This document shows positions 17,828-28,200 of a stretch of 64,000 nucleotides of DNA, one piece after another. The notes under the pieces were generated by a model. That model did not search any database. It was not told where the DNA came from and saw only the letters and a program-made list of their open reading frames with translations. The position numbers were made by a program, and so were the translations under genes. Within the stretch, counting starts at the first letter, position 1, and the number at the start of each line of letters is the position of its first letter. Source of the stretch: Trichocoleus sp. (lineage in GTDB: Bacteria; Cyanobacteriota; Cyanobacteriia; Elainellales; Elainellaceae); the NCBI GenBank assembly GCA_036702865.1, contig DATNQD010000024.1, positions 1 to 64,000 on the forward strand, written 5' to 3'.

Positions 17828-19795
17828 CTATTCTAAAGGCTGAATCAAGGCTCTTATCCCATTCCGATTGAGCATTCTCACTGCGTCTTCAGCATTATCT
17901 CGGCTGCTAAAGGCTCCAACCTGCATCAGCGATCGTCCTCGATCAGAAATGGGAAAGGCATTGGGCATGATCGATCGCACGATTGCCTGAGATCGCTCAC
18001 TCCTTGCCTCAACAACGACGCGATATTTCAGGGATGCCCGGTTTCCTGTGTCACTGTAGACTGCACTTCCTGCATTCAACTCTCCCCCTGCCGCAGGCTC
18101 AACTCTGGGCATATCTCCGGTATCGCCGATCGGCACATCTCCATCTGGAACCGGAAGCACCTGTGCCTGAAGGCTTTGTGTTGGATTCGCTGAGGCATTG
18201 CTAATGGCAAATGGAGCTGCAACAGGAACAGGCGGTGGCTCTGGAATCTGAATTCCCTGATTAATCTGCAGTACCGCTGACGGCACAGCAGCCATAGATT
18301 GCCTGGGAAGACTGACTGAAGCCTGAACTGGAACCATCGCGACATTCACCGGAGCCACCGGAGCCACTGGAGCCACTGGAGCTACTGGAGTCACTGGAGC
18401 AACAGGCTGAAAGCCCAAGGTTTGAACCGGAGGAACGGGAATCTCGATCGCCCCAGAATCTGGCACTGCGCTGTGTACCGGGCTTGGCAGCGGGCTGTCC
18501 TGATGCTCAGGCGGCGGAACGGGAATGGAGATGGCGCTGGGGATGGGTCTTGCTGGCGCTGCGATGGGGCGACTGTTAGGGGGAAATTGGGTGATGAGGG
18601 GTGGGCTAGAGGGGCGGGATACAGGAACGCGGCGAGAAGACGTAGGGGGAGAAGACGCAGGGCGAGGAGATGAAGAGACAGAGGTAGGAGGGAGAGAAGC
18701 AGATCGGCTAGAACGAGGGGTGGATTCCTGAGGTAGCGCTGAGTTGTTGATAGCAACGGTTCCGTTCAAGTCTACTTGTCCAGCAACCCGATCGCGCTTC
18801 AGATCGTTTCCAGCGGCTGGAATGGTCATTGTACCCGTAGCATTGACGTCATAGCGACGGTTGTCTCGAAATTGGTTTTTTCCCGGTTCTTCGGCTGTAC
18901 CCAAATCAGGCTGAGCCTGTGCCTGTGCAGTTAAACCGTCTTCTGTACTGCCTTCTATCTGGTTGCTCCGGAGAACAGGACGAGCGTTGTCCTGCACCAT
19001 CATCCCAACAAGATTTTGGCTGAAGCGATTGCGAATGACTAGAGGAGAAGCATTTTGCCCAATTAAGATGCCCTGACCCGTCTGCTCAAACCGATTCTCT
19101 CGAATTTCAGGCTGAGCACTGCCACGAATTGAGATGCCGCTGTCTTTGTTTTGGGTAAATTGATTGAACTGAATGGAAGCCAGGCTGTTACCGTCGATCG
19201 CGATGCCAGATTGGGCGTTTCCGGTGAAGGTGTTGTTGTGAATCGTGGCATTACTGGAACCTGCCCAAAGCCCGTTCCCTTGAGGATTTGTGACTGTCAC
19301 CCCTGTTAGCACTGAATCCGTTGCGCCAACAAAAGCCGCAGAGATGCCATTTGCAGTCACACCACCCCCCTGAACTAAGATTCCTTGCCCATTCGTATTC
19401 GGATCGCCCTGAATCGTCACGCCTGCTTTGAGCTGGATCGGGAAGGTTTCACCGCTGGCTGTATTGTAGGTTCCTGCTGTCAGCAGAATCGTCGTATTGC
19501 CGCTGGCAGGGGCTGATTGAAGGGCACGGGTAAGGCTGCGAAAAGGGGTGCCTTGATAACCGTTTCCGGTCGTATCGTTGCCGTTTTTAGCATCCACAAA
19601 CAGCAGAGTCTGCATTTTTGGGGACTGAAGTTGTCCTGCTGAAACTTGGGCAATTTGAACAGGAGTTGACAAAGCGTGAGCGATCGTTTGAGTTCCGGTG
19701 ATACTCAGAGCAGCAGCGAATCCCAGGCTGAGAGACGGTACAAAACAATTCATGATTGAGGTAGCATGACGGCAGGGGTGAAAGATTAGACGCAT
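17828..19795 (-). CDS. Secreted DUF1565/parallel beta-helix protein with C-terminal SPOR domain
   Basis: A 655-residue protein. The start at 19795 gives a basic n-region plus signal peptide ending near AHA and has an AGGAG ribosome site 8 nt upstream. Residues about 55-330 form a DUF1565/right-handed beta-helix: a DAKNGNDTTGNG opening, then repeated N-x-F and G-I turns typical of pectate-lyase-like folds. A long Pro/Ser/Val-rich linker follows, with a run of PVA units encoded by 9-bp tandem repeats. The last 35 residues (LMQVGAFSSRDNAEDAVRML) look like a SPOR domain, which binds denuded septal glycan. It may be a septal or cell-surface carbohydrate-binding protein. Confidence 0.8.
   Translation of the reverse strand: MRLIFHPCRHATSIMNCFVPSLSLGFAAALSITGTQTIAHALSTPVQIAQVSAGQLQSPKMQTLLFVDAKNGNDTTGNGYQGTPFRSLTRALQSAPASGNTTILLTAGTYNTASGETFPIQLKAGVTIQGDPNTNGQGILVQGGGVTANGISAAFVGATDSVLTGVTVTNPQGNGLWAGSSNATIHNNTFTGNAQSGIAIDGNSLASIQFNQFTQNKDSGISIRGSAQPEIRENRFEQTGQGILIGQNASPLVIRNRFSQNLVGMMVQDNARPVLRSNQIEGSTEDGLTAQAQAQPDLGTAEEPGKNQFRDNRRYDVNATGTMTIPAAGNDLKRDRVAGQVDLNGTVAINNSALPQESTPRSSRSASLPPTSVSSSPRPASSPPTSSRRVPVSRPSSPPLITQFPPNSRPIAAPARPIPSAISIPVPPPEHQDSPLPSPVHSAVPDSGAIEIPVPPVQTLGFQPVAPVTPVAPVAPVAPVAPVNVAMVPVQASVSLPRQSMAAVPSAVLQINQGIQIPEPPPVPVAAPFAISNASANPTQSLQAQVLPVPDGDVPIGDTGDMPRVEPAAGGELNAGSAVYSDTGNRASLKYRVVVEARSERSQAIVRSIMPNAFPISDRGRSLMQVGAFSSRDNAEDAVRMLNRNGIRALIQPLE
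18348..18401. repeat. Six 9-bp in-frame tandem repeats encoding a Pro-Val-Ala linker
   Basis: Six consecutive units of the form ACYGGAGYM lie inside the linker of the beta-helix/SPOR gene and encode repeated Pro-Val-Ala/Thr tripeptides on the minus strand. Replication slippage could change the linker length. Confidence 0.85.
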
Positions 19796-20080
19796 GATCC
19801 GGTCTCCTAGCATCGATGGGGCTGCACAGCGAAGCAAAAAAGAGACGCTAAACCTGGAGAAGATTCAGTCGTTCTGTTGAAAGCAGCTCCGCTCGTAGCG
19901 TAGTTGGACGCTGGCAAGTCTACTAAATTTTGCCTGATTTTCCTTAAGTAGCAACAAGTTAAGGTAAATTTTTTTTACTTTATGGCGTGAGCCTGATCGG
20001 ATGACCTTACCAAGACCTTTGCGAAACAGCCGATCGCTCTGCCCTGATTCTGACAATAGAACTTTATACTGCACACTCCG

Positions 20081-21160
20081 ATGAGTGAAATCTACTCAGC
20101 AGGACTGGCTCAGTCCGCAATCTACCGTATTCTTGACGCCAATCTCGATCGTGCCCGTGAGGGACTGCGAACCATCGAAGAGTGGTGTCGGTTTGGGCTA
20201 AATCACAGCCAGTTTACCGAGGAATGCAAGCAGCTTCGCCAGCAAATTGCCCAATGGCACAGCGAGGCAATCCGGATTGCCAGAGATACGTCTAATGATC
20301 TGGGTACCGCTTTAACGCATTCTCAGGAAGAGCAGCGATCGAACATTGCTCATTTGCTCCGAGCCAACTTTTGCCGCACTCAGGAAGCCCTACGAGTTTT
20401 AGAGGAATATGGCAAGATCGAGTCGTCTGAAATGGGCGCTGCTTTTAAGCAAATGCGCTACCGCGTTTATGAACTGGAAACAAACTTAACGGGCTATCAG
20501 CGGCATCAGAAGCTAAGCCAAGCACACCTTTATCTAGTCACTTCTCCGACAGAAAATCTGTTTGAGACGGTCGAAGCAGCGCTGCAAGGAGGCTTGTCTC
20601 TGGTACAGTACCGCGATAAAAATGCGGATGACCTGACCCGGATGCGCCATGCTGAACGACTGAAGCAGCTTTGTCACAAGTATGATGCTCTGTTCATCAT
20701 TAACGATCGCGTTGATCTGGCGCTGGCAGTTGAGGCAGACGGCGTGCATTTAGGACAGGAGGATGTGCCAATCGCCTTTGCTAGGCAGCTTTTAGGCTCC
20801 CAAAAAATTATTGGTCGTTCAACACACAAACCTGATGATTTGAAACGGGCGATCGAAGAAGGAGCCGATTATGTGGGCGTGGGTCCCGTTTATGAAACAC
20901 CGACGAAAGCAGGCAGAGCCGCTGTTGGATTGGACTATGTGCGATATGCAGCTCAAAATGCCTCACTACCCTGGTTTGCGATCGGTGGGATTGATACAGA
21001 CAACCTGGAAGAAGTCTTGGCGGCAGGTGCAGAACGGGTTGCTGTCGTTCGGGCAATTATGAGCACAGAACAACCGATGCTCGTAAGCCAATATTTCATC
21101 TCCCAGCTCAATCGCAGCCAGACGCTTCGCTACCGTGAATCTCATGTCCTCCACAGGTGA
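20081..21160 (+). CDS. thiE: Thiamine phosphate synthase with cyanobacterial N-terminal domain
   Basis: A 359-residue enzyme joining HMP-pyrophosphate and thiazole phosphate to form thiamine phosphate. The TIM-barrel ThiE domain occupies about 148-350, with VQYRDKNADD, INDRVDLALAVEADGVHLGQED in two parts, GRSTH, GADYVGVGPVYETPTK and AIGGI. The first 145 residues are the helical ThiD2-like extension (RILDANLDRAREGLRTIEEW) that makes cyanobacterial ThiE longer than the roughly 215-residue bacterial form. thiS follows, so the pair likely forms an operon. I looked for a TPP riboswitch in the 240-nt leader and saw none. Confidence 0.95.
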   Translation: MSEIYSAGLAQSAIYRILDANLDRAREGLRTIEEWCRFGLNHSQFTEECKQLRQQIAQWHSEAIRIARDTSNDLGTALTHSQEEQRSNIAHLLRANFCRTQEALRVLEEYGKIESSEMGAAFKQMRYRVYELETNLTGYQRHQKLSQAHLYLVTSPTENLFETVEAALQGGLSLVQYRDKNADDLTRMRHAERLKQLCHKYDALFIINDRVDLALAVEADGVHLGQEDVPIAFARQLLGSQKIIGRSTHKPDDLKRAIEEGADYVGVGPVYETPTKAGRAAVGLDYVRYAAQNASLPWFAIGGIDTDNLEEVLAAGAERVAVVRAIMSTEQPMLVSQYFISQLNRSQTLRYRESHVLHR

Positions 21161-21191
21161 AAATAGCGGAGGAGAATTATTAAGGCTTGAA

Positions 21192-21410
21192 ATGCAATCC
21201 ACGCACATGATTACCCTTCAGGTCAACGGCGAACCTCGTCAGTGCCCATCCCAAACTCGCTTACCCGATCTCCTGACCCTTTTGGGTATGAACCCGCGCT
21301 TAGTAGCAGTCGAATACAACGGCGAAATTCTGCATCGGCAATTTTGGACAGACACTCAGATGCAGGAAGGCGATCGATTAGAGATTGTGACGATCGTGGG
21401 CGGCGGGTAA
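21192..21410 (+). CDS. thiS: Sulfur carrier protein ThiS
   Basis: A ubiquitin-like sulfur carrier for thiazole synthesis, ending in the required C-terminal Gly-Gly (VTIVGGG). The central GMNPRLVAVEYNGEILHR and EGDRLEIVTIVGGG match the family. The start could be the ATG at 21192 (72 residues), which sits 17 nt after GGAGGAG (21168-21174), or the ATG at 21207 (67 residues), which gives the usual N-terminus MITLQVNGEP. It lies 31 nt after thiE and is probably co-transcribed. Confidence 0.92.
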   Translation: MQSTHMITLQVNGEPRQCPSQTRLPDLLTLLGMNPRLVAVEYNGEILHRQFWTDTQMQEGDRLEIVTIVGGG

Positions 21411-21666
21411 GACGCGGGAGAAGATTTTTCATCTAGAAGCAAGATGGGGAGTCAGCGATCTCTTGTCCGCCCTTTCTGAGTACGGTTATCTCTCTAAAAT
21501 CAGCCTTAAGCTTGCTTTTGTGGGTAATTGGAAGACGGTAGACTAAGAGAGTAACGACTTTGTAACGTTTGGTTAATTCTGGTAGATCGATCGTCTGTAA
21601 TTTTGATCTGCTACCCACCAGCCAAAGCCGATACGTATACTCATCAGCTTGGATAGGCAAGGGACT

Positions 21667-22635
21667 ATGCACAAAAAACTATTTGCGTTAATCAAACCGC
21701 TTTTAAAACCTTTTCTGATTGCCAGCCTGGTTATCGCGCTCGTCTTTAGCCATGCCGATGGCGCACTAGCAGCAAGAAGTGGCGGACGTGTGGGTGGAGG
21801 GAGCTTCCGCGCCCCAAGCCGTACCTACAGCAGCCCTCCTCGCACCTATGTTTCCCCTGGCGGCGGCTATGGCGGGGGCTATGGTGGAGGATACTATCCG
21901 GGCGGTGGGTTTGGCTTCCCCTTTGTCATGCCGATCTTTGGCTTTGGTGGTGGTGGACTGTTCACAATCCTGATCTTCATTGCCATTGCCACTTTCCTGA
22001 CGAGGGCTTTCCGTAGTTCTCAATCTGAAGACGGCTATGGCTACAGCGACTCGCCAGCCGTCTCAGTTGCAGAAGTGCAGGTCGGGCTGTTGTCTGAGGC
22101 AAGAGGTTTGCAGGCAGATCTCGATCGCATTGGCAAAACCGCAGACACCAGTTCTGCTGAAGGTTTAGCTCAAGTACTGCAAGAATCGACGCTGGCACTG
22201 CTGCGCCACCCAGAATATTGGGTCTATGCAGGCAGCAAAGCAGCTCAAACCAGTTTGCAAGCGGCTGAAGATCAGTTCAATCGGCTGGCATTAGCAGAAC
22301 GGAGCAAATTCTCGGAAGAAACGCTGTCAAACGTCAACAATCTGCTGAAGCAAGCTCCTGATCGTCAGGCTTTACCTGAAGCAGGAGGTCAGTTAGTTCA
22401 ATCGCAAGACCCTGGTGAATACATTGTGGTAACGCTGCTTGTTGCAACACAGGGAAAACTGCAACTGCCATCAATTAACGATACACAGGGCTTACGGCAG
22501 GCACTTAGCCAGATTGGTTCTATTCCCAGTGAACGGCTCATGGCAGTTGAACTGCTCTGGGCGCCTCAAGCATCAGGAGATACCCTAACGGGTGAACAAA
22601 TGATCGAAGGCTACCCCGATCTCAAATTAATTTAG
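21667..22635 (+). CDS. DUF1517 domain-containing membrane protein
   Basis: A 322-residue protein with a signal peptide ending near GALAA (about 32-38), a Gly/Tyr/Pro-rich segment (about 60-92, repeated GGGY units), one transmembrane helix (GGGLFTILIFIAIATFL, about 98-118) and a soluble DUF1517 domain (about 140-322). The family is conserved in cyanobacteria and plastids; the Arabidopsis member FLAP1 affects acclimation to fluctuating light. Its biochemical role is unknown. An ATG at 21649 is a less likely start because it would put charged residues ahead of the signal sequence. It is followed by a terminator. Confidence 0.85.
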   Translation: MHKKLFALIKPLLKPFLIASLVIALVFSHADGALAARSGGRVGGGSFRAPSRTYSSPPRTYVSPGGGYGGGYGGGYYPGGGFGFPFVMPIFGFGGGGLFTILIFIAIATFLTRAFRSSQSEDGYGYSDSPAVSVAEVQVGLLSEARGLQADLDRIGKTADTSSAEGLAQVLQESTLALLRHPEYWVYAGSKAAQTSLQAAEDQFNRLALAERSKFSEETLSNVNNLLKQAPDRQALPEAGGQLVQSQDPGEYIVVTLLVATQGKLQLPSINDTQGLRQALSQIGSIPSERLMAVELLWAPQASGDTLTGEQMIEGYPDLKLI

Positions 22636-22659
22636 TAACCTGGAGATGCGGGATGCAAT

Positions 22660-22691
22660 GGGGGCTGAAGTTTCGGTCCCCGTATTTTTTT
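22660..22691 (+). terminator. Rho-independent terminator after the DUF1517 gene
   Basis: GGGGCTGA and TCGG(T)CCCC form a GC-rich stem with one bulge and a 4-nt loop, followed by seven T residues (22685-22691). It lies 25 nt past the stop codon. Confidence 0.8.
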
Positions 22692-22738
22692 GTTTGTAGA
22701 AGGGAATCGAGATTAGGGGTTAGGTTGTTCCGGGCTAC

Positions 22739-24151
22739 TTATGCCTCATCTTTTCTGTTGCCCTGATACCACTGCACCAATCGATCGGACGGTATTCCTA
22801 AAAGGTACCCAATAATCACCGCTTGATTAATCAACGTTGTTCTGATTACGCCTAATTTTTGCCATCTGCGTCCAGAGGTGACGACAGAACAGGGAACGAT
22901 CGCTATTTGCCCCAGCTTTTGCAGCCGACGAATCATCTCAAAGTCTTCCATAATCGGCATTTCGCTAAAGCCCTCAATCTGATGAAAAGTGCGAGCTCTG
23001 AGGAAAACTGCCTGATCGCCGTAGGGAAGTTGCAGCAGGGACGATCGCCACTTCACACCCCATTCCACTATCCGTAACCCAAACTCTTTGCCCTGAATCT
23101 GCAACTCAAATGCCCCTGCAATGACATCGGGCTGCGCCAGAACTTTTCTAATTTGATCGGCAAAGCCAGCAGGTAGGTTTGTGTCGCTGTGCAGAAACAG
23201 CAAAATTTCACCTGTAGCAATCTGCGCTCCGATGTTCATCTGCTTTGCCCGTCCGCGTGGCGTCGTGATCACCGTTACCCCTGTCTCTCTTGCCCCTGTC
23301 TCTCTTGCCAGATCTACGGTGTGATCTTCACTTGAGCCATCCACAACAATTATTTCGATCGCCTGTTCAGCAACCTGTTGCAATGACTGTAAAGCGGTTT
23401 GAATCTTGGGGGCTTCATTCACAACAGGAATAATAATAGAAATTTTGCCTGTGCTCCGAGACTTTACCTGCTGCCAGATGCTCAGATCTTCGAGTCGATC
23501 GATATCAGTCAATGGTTCTAGGGTAATGATATCTAGATTGAGCGATTCGCCGATCGTCCTGGTCTGCTGCAAAACGGTATCTGTGCCCCAAGCAATCCCT
23601 TGAAACAAAGCAGGAATCGATCGCCGTAGCCCAATCAGGTAATATCCACCGTCTGTCGCTCTGCCTAGAACGAGATCTTTCTCTTGCAGCGATTCAAAGG
23701 CTTGTTGCAGCCGGGTACTGTCTAAACTAGGGCAGTCTGTCCCGATCGCGACAACTCGTTCTGCTCCAGTTGCAAAAGCAGCCTCAAAGGCATGAATTAA
23801 CCGTTCTCCTAAATCTCCTTGATGCTGTGGCTGATAATGCCATTGGTTGCCCAACCATTGCTCCATTAAGGTGCGATCGTCGATCGTTTTCCCTGTTTCA
23901 AACGGAGGCTGACTAGCGGCATACCAGATTTCGGGCATCACTAAATTCGTTTTGCTGAGTTGGCTCACCTGCCGTAGCGTGTGCTCAGTCATCTGCCGCT
24001 GTAGGATGGCTGCTCCTTCTGCCCCTAATGCCGGAATTAAGCGAGTTTTCGTTCTTCCGGGCTGTGGATAGCGGGTGAAAATAATCAGACGGTTCGGATG
24101 AGACAAGGGATACTCTTTAGATATGCGCACTACAGTCTCAAGTCTATGCAA
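22739..24151 (-). CDS. Fused glycosyltransferase: TIGR04282 plus TIGR04283 domains
   Basis: A 470-residue two-domain protein. Residues about 18-215 are a CofC-like nucleotidyl/glycosyl transferase of the TIGR04282 type (FTRYPQPGRTKTRLIPALG, GTDCPSLD, GRATDGGYYLIGL). Residues about 233-455 are a GT-A family 2 glycosyltransferase of the TIGR04283 type (ISIIIPVVNEA, VVDGSSEDHT, FLHSDTNLP with the DxD-like metal site). Both models are named for arsenosugar biosynthesis, but many members have other or unknown roles, and no ArsM-type methyltransferase is adjacent. A perfect 15-bp in-frame duplication (23280-23309) repeats Ala-Arg-Glu-Thr-Gly in the second domain. Confidence 0.85.
   Translation of the reverse strand: MHRLETVVRISKEYPLSHPNRLIIFTRYPQPGRTKTRLIPALGAEGAAILQRQMTEHTLRQVSQLSKTNLVMPEIWYAASQPPFETGKTIDDRTLMEQWLGNQWHYQPQHQGDLGERLIHAFEAAFATGAERVVAIGTDCPSLDSTRLQQAFESLQEKDLVLGRATDGGYYLIGLRRSIPALFQGIAWGTDTVLQQTRTIGESLNLDIITLEPLTDIDRLEDLSIWQQVKSRSTGKISIIIPVVNEAPKIQTALQSLQQVAEQAIEIIVVDGSSEDHTVDLARETGARETGVTVITTPRGRAKQMNIGAQIATGEILLFLHSDTNLPAGFADQIRKVLAQPDVIAGAFELQIQGKEFGLRIVEWGVKWRSSLLQLPYGDQAVFLRARTFHQIEGFSEMPIMEDFEMIRRLQKLGQIAIVPCSVVTSGRRWQKLGVIRTTLINQAVIIGYLLGIPSDRLVQWYQGNRKDEA
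23280..23309. repeat. Perfect 15-bp in-frame tandem duplication
   Basis: Two adjacent copies of CCTGTCTCTCTTGCC within the fused glycosyltransferase gene, duplicating five residues between beta-strands of the second domain. Confidence 0.85.
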
Positions 24152-24224
24152 ACTCTGGTAGTTGCTGGACAGCAGATTCTTCTTAGTAAAAGTAATATCA
24201 GTTAGGCAGCTCGTCTCTACTAAG

Positions 24225-24254
24225 GTTAGAACCAGGAAAGTTAGAACCAGGAAA
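24225..24254. repeat. Perfect 15-bp tandem duplication across a stop codon
   Basis: Two copies of GTTAGAACCAGGAAA. The second contains the stop codon and last residues (Ser-Trp-Phe) of the minus-strand exonuclease; the first lies just beyond it. Confidence 0.85.
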
Positions 24255-25026
24255 GCGATGTTCCGTGCTGTTCATAAAAAACTCGCTCTACATCACCCCG
24301 ACGATACATCCAGGTGCCTTTCTTACCCCATCCTACAAACTTTGCCGGAACCTGAGCCGCTTTGAGTTGCTCTTGTGCTTCAACAGCAGAACAACCTAAC
24401 AGTTCAGCAGCATACTTTAAGGGCATTCTCTGGTAAGCAAATCGAGCCAGCAAAACCTCATCGTCTTCGTTCAAAATTTCGGTCAATAGATGCTTTGCCA
24501 GGAGCCAGCAGGCTAAGGTATCAGCGGCTGCCCGATGCGATCGACCCACATCAAATTGAAAATGCTGCACCAAGTCAGGTAAACAGCGCGATCGAAGCTG
24601 CGGCAACATCAGGCGCGATAGCTGCACCGTACAAAGCTGCTGATTGGTTGGTCGAGAGAAAGCAATTCCCAAGCGATCGAATTCTGTTTGCAAGAACGAA
24701 TAATCAAACTCTAGATTGTGAGCCGTTAAAACGCCCTGGCTTAAAGGGAGCAGTACTGCGGGTAGAACATCTGCGGCGACCGGAGCCATCGCGACCATGC
24801 CTGGCGTAATGCCCGTAAATCGAACAATTCGATCGGGGATCGGAGTTTGGGGGTTAATCAGGTAGGTTTGCTGCTGCTGAATCCCATCGGCTAGGGTGGC
24901 TTGTAGCACCGAGACTTCCATCATTCGATCGCAGTTGGCAAACCGTCCGGTTGTCTCAACATCTACAACCGTTAGCATCTGCTGACTAACGTGGCGATAA
25001 TAACCCAGCAACTCTTTAGACAGCAC
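24241..25026 (-). CDS. 3'-5' exonuclease, DEDDh family
   Basis: A 261-residue protein with a DnaQ/PolC-epsilon-type exonuclease domain at about 17-185. The four metal-binding acids and the catalytic His are visible: Asp22 and Glu24 (VVDVETTG), Asp108 (HNLEFDYSFL), and His164 and Asp169 (HRAAADT). The last 75 residues are a separate small domain with an EVLLARFAYQRMPLKY segment and basic C-terminus, perhaps for DNA binding. It is not the polymerase subunit context, so a repair or RNA-trimming role is possible. A tandem duplication covers its stop codon. Confidence 0.88.
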   Translation of the reverse strand: MLSKELLGYYRHVSQQMLTVVDVETTGRFANCDRMMEVSVLQATLADGIQQQQTYLINPQTPIPDRIVRFTGITPGMVAMAPVAADVLPAVLLPLSQGVLTAHNLEFDYSFLQTEFDRLGIAFSRPTNQQLCTVQLSRLMLPQLRSRCLPDLVQHFQFDVGRSHRAAADTLACWLLAKHLLTEILNEDDEVLLARFAYQRMPLKYAAELLGCSAVEAQEQLKAAQVPAKFVGWGKKGTWMYRRGDVERVFYEQHGTSLSWF

Positions 25027-25267
25027 CGTTTTCCTGACTCCGCTTTTTTCCTTACTTCACCCAAAACTGTTGCTCAACCCACTACGACCCGTAATCCTTA
25101 AAATCCTCCCGTCTCTTACAAAAAACTCTGCTTTTGAGAGAATGCATATTTACTGCGATACAGACAACAATAGGTGTTGCAAAAATACTCCAGGAAGAAC
25201 ATTAGGAGATTTTCTCCTCAAGAATCCTCGTAGTTGACACTAACTTGTTTCAGTCAGGAGCAGCAGG

Positions 25268-28200
25268 ATGTCTGACACGGCACTCAATTCATGGTACGGC
25301 ATCATTGGAGGTGCATTCGCTCTCAAGTTTGATGCCTTCCAGCGGATTGCAACGCTTCACAACGGGCTTTGGTTAGCCTTGCTGATTGTGGTGTTGTCTG
25401 GTCTATCGCTTGCGGTTGGGCAAAGTATTGTTTTGTTCATTAACCGTGTGAAGCCAGGACGATTTGCATTTAGTTTGCTGCTGAATGCAGCTCTGTTTAC
25501 CTTTGGCTTTCTTTTTCTTGCCTTGAGTACTTGGCTCATTGGTCTGCTGCCCGGATTGGTATCTGTACCCCTGTCAACCCTGCTCACAGTATTGGGGCTA
25601 GGCTATGCGCCCTTACTATTTGGTTTTCTGGGAGCCTTACCTTACTTGGGCTATCCCATTGGTAATTTGCTTTCCGTCTGGAACTTGCTGGCAATGGTAG
25701 TGGGGTTTGCGACGGTTGCTCAAATTGAAGCGGGTTCTGCGATCGTCTATGTCGCGTTGGGCTGGGTGGTGAAGCAGCTTCTAGAAAGAACGATCGGACA
25801 GCCAGTTACTCGGTTGGGACGCAGCCTTGCAGAGCGCGTTGCTGGAGTCGATCTAGCAGATACACCCCAGGAGTTAATGGAGCGAGTTTTAGCAGGAGTT
25901 AGACCGACGCAACCGAGCATTGGAGCAGATCGAACACCACTCTCCCCAGTGCGCCAATTGATTCAAGTCTCAGGACGTTCTGCGCCAGAGGCAGCCCGAG
26001 CCGTCGCTCAAACTCTAACGACTCAACCCACTGCCTCAACCAATCTCACGGTTACGCAAGGGAGCAACGCAGCCAATCCCTTAGTGCAGCTTGACCACAA
26101 AACGCGCAACATTCCCCAACCCGTCAAACTAGCACTCAGCCTGCTGGTGATGGCGATCGTGTTTGTCATTATCCTGGTGCTGCTGCGTCCGATCCACAAC
26201 AATCTATTTGGCTGGCACAGAAAGTTACCCAGCTTATTTCGGCTGATGTTTGATCTAGGCTGGATTGGCATAGGGGCGATCGTCTTTGCTGGCATTCTCG
26301 CGCCGCTGGAGTCGTTGGGCTGGTGGGCGGGTTGGTATGGCGATGAGCTTGATACCATGACAGCTTCTGGAGCAACTTCGGTTGCCTCGCCTGTGAATAG
26401 TCGATCGATCGATCGCTATGTCGTTTATCTCGATGGAATTGCTCAGTCAGGAAGCGAATATACGCCGGATATCGAAGACTTTTTGATGGCGCTGAAGCCT
26501 GCTCTGCCGCAAGAAATGGAATTAGTGCAGGGCTTAATGATGTATTCGGTGCTGAACAAGCCCCTAGACGAAGACCGTCCCCTCGCGTTTTTGTGGCGGA
26601 TGGCAGACAAAGTGCGGTGGAGCAATCCTGCTGCTTTGTTAGGCTTGCTGGTAAACCTGCGAAACATGATCATTGTGGCAGTGTCGTCCGACAAACGCTA
26701 TGGTCCCATCTACAATCAGGGCATTGCTCAGGTGATTTTTGATGGCTTAATTGAGCGAGGCTATCAGCCCGATAGCGGCGTGCCCATTACCTTGATTGGC
26801 TACAGCGGTGGGGGAGAAATGTCAGTTGCCGCTGCTCCCTATTTAAAGCGATCGATCGGCGCACCAATTGATGTAATTTCGATCGGCGGCGTGATGAGCG
26901 CCAATAACAATATTTTGAAGCTGGAGCAGCTCTATCACATTGTCGGCGACAAAGACATGGTTGAGCGGCTAGGTCCAATTATGTTTCCGGGTCGCTGGAA
27001 GATCTTTCCGCTGTCGTTTTGGAATCGCAGTAAGCGTAAAGGCAATATTACGATTCTCTCTGCCGGACCCGTTGGACATCAGGTGCCCGGAGGATATCTG
27101 GACCCACAAGCTAAACTGCCAGATGGACGAACTCACCTGCAACAGACGATCGAGATGATCCTCCAGATTTTGCAGGGCAAACCACTGGACGCAGAGCAGC
27201 CAATTCCCAGACAAACCAGTAATTACGCACTGTATCAAACGGCAGCCTTTAACCGTCCTGACTATTACCCAATCGCACAAACTGTGGATTTGCAGTGGTA
27301 TCGTCCGATCGGAAACTGGATGGGGCGATTGATCCTGCCTACACCAGATCAGCGATCGCAGGTACGGGGAGTGTTGTTTGAAGTTCACTACGCGCCAAGC
27401 GAGCATCGTCATCTCATTGGACAGACCGTGAAATTGCGTTGGGCAGAGCAGCCCAGAGTCCGGCAGGCAGTGAAGGCAGTTACCAAAGACCTTCACTTCA
27501 GTGCGGATGCAGAATTCGGCAGTCTTTATGGCGGCACAATCCACCCCGACCGCCTCAATCACTGGCGACAGGTTGATCCGCTGGAGTCTCTGGCAGGGCC
27601 ACATCCAACCGATGACATAATTGTGATGCTCGATCAATCAGTGGGAGTCAACGGAGATACCCTGTACATCGACAGCACGCCGATTCAAATTACAGGACGC
27701 TTTTACGCGCTGGTGCAGTTTAGGCAGCCCCTAGCTGGAACAGATCAGTTTCAAGTGACCCATTTCGATCGCGCTTCGCGTCAGTTTAGCGGCAAAGCAG
27801 AGGTAATGCACTTACCGCAGGTTGTACTGGCAAAGGCTTACGGGAGCTATCCCTCAACAACCCGTGGTTTAGAGAAATCACCATTCAACGAGATGGGCTG
27901 GTATGTGTACGGGGCAAAGGATGCTCAAGGCAGGTTTGTCGTACAGGCGATCGCTCCACGGGGGCTATTCCGGCTGCAGCCGGACATCGTTCTGTTTGGT
28001 TACGAAGCTGCTTACACCTACATTCGCAAGCGAGCCTGGGCAGATATCGCCGAGCAGAAGGGCAAAATTACTTCAGTCCTTTGTACCAGCCAATCAAACA
28101 GTTCCGATGCCGAAATCCAGGCAGCAATTGATCATTGGCGAGTGGGGGATCAAGCGTTAGTGCTGCACACTTATGGCGGTATTGGCGGTAAGCAAAAAGA

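Noticed and set aside
19838-20080. TPP riboswitch upstream of thiE
   Set aside because: I looked for the CTGAGA and ACCTGATC-type core elements of the TPP riboswitch and did not find them in the right order or spacing; a GCCTGATCGG segment alone is not enough.
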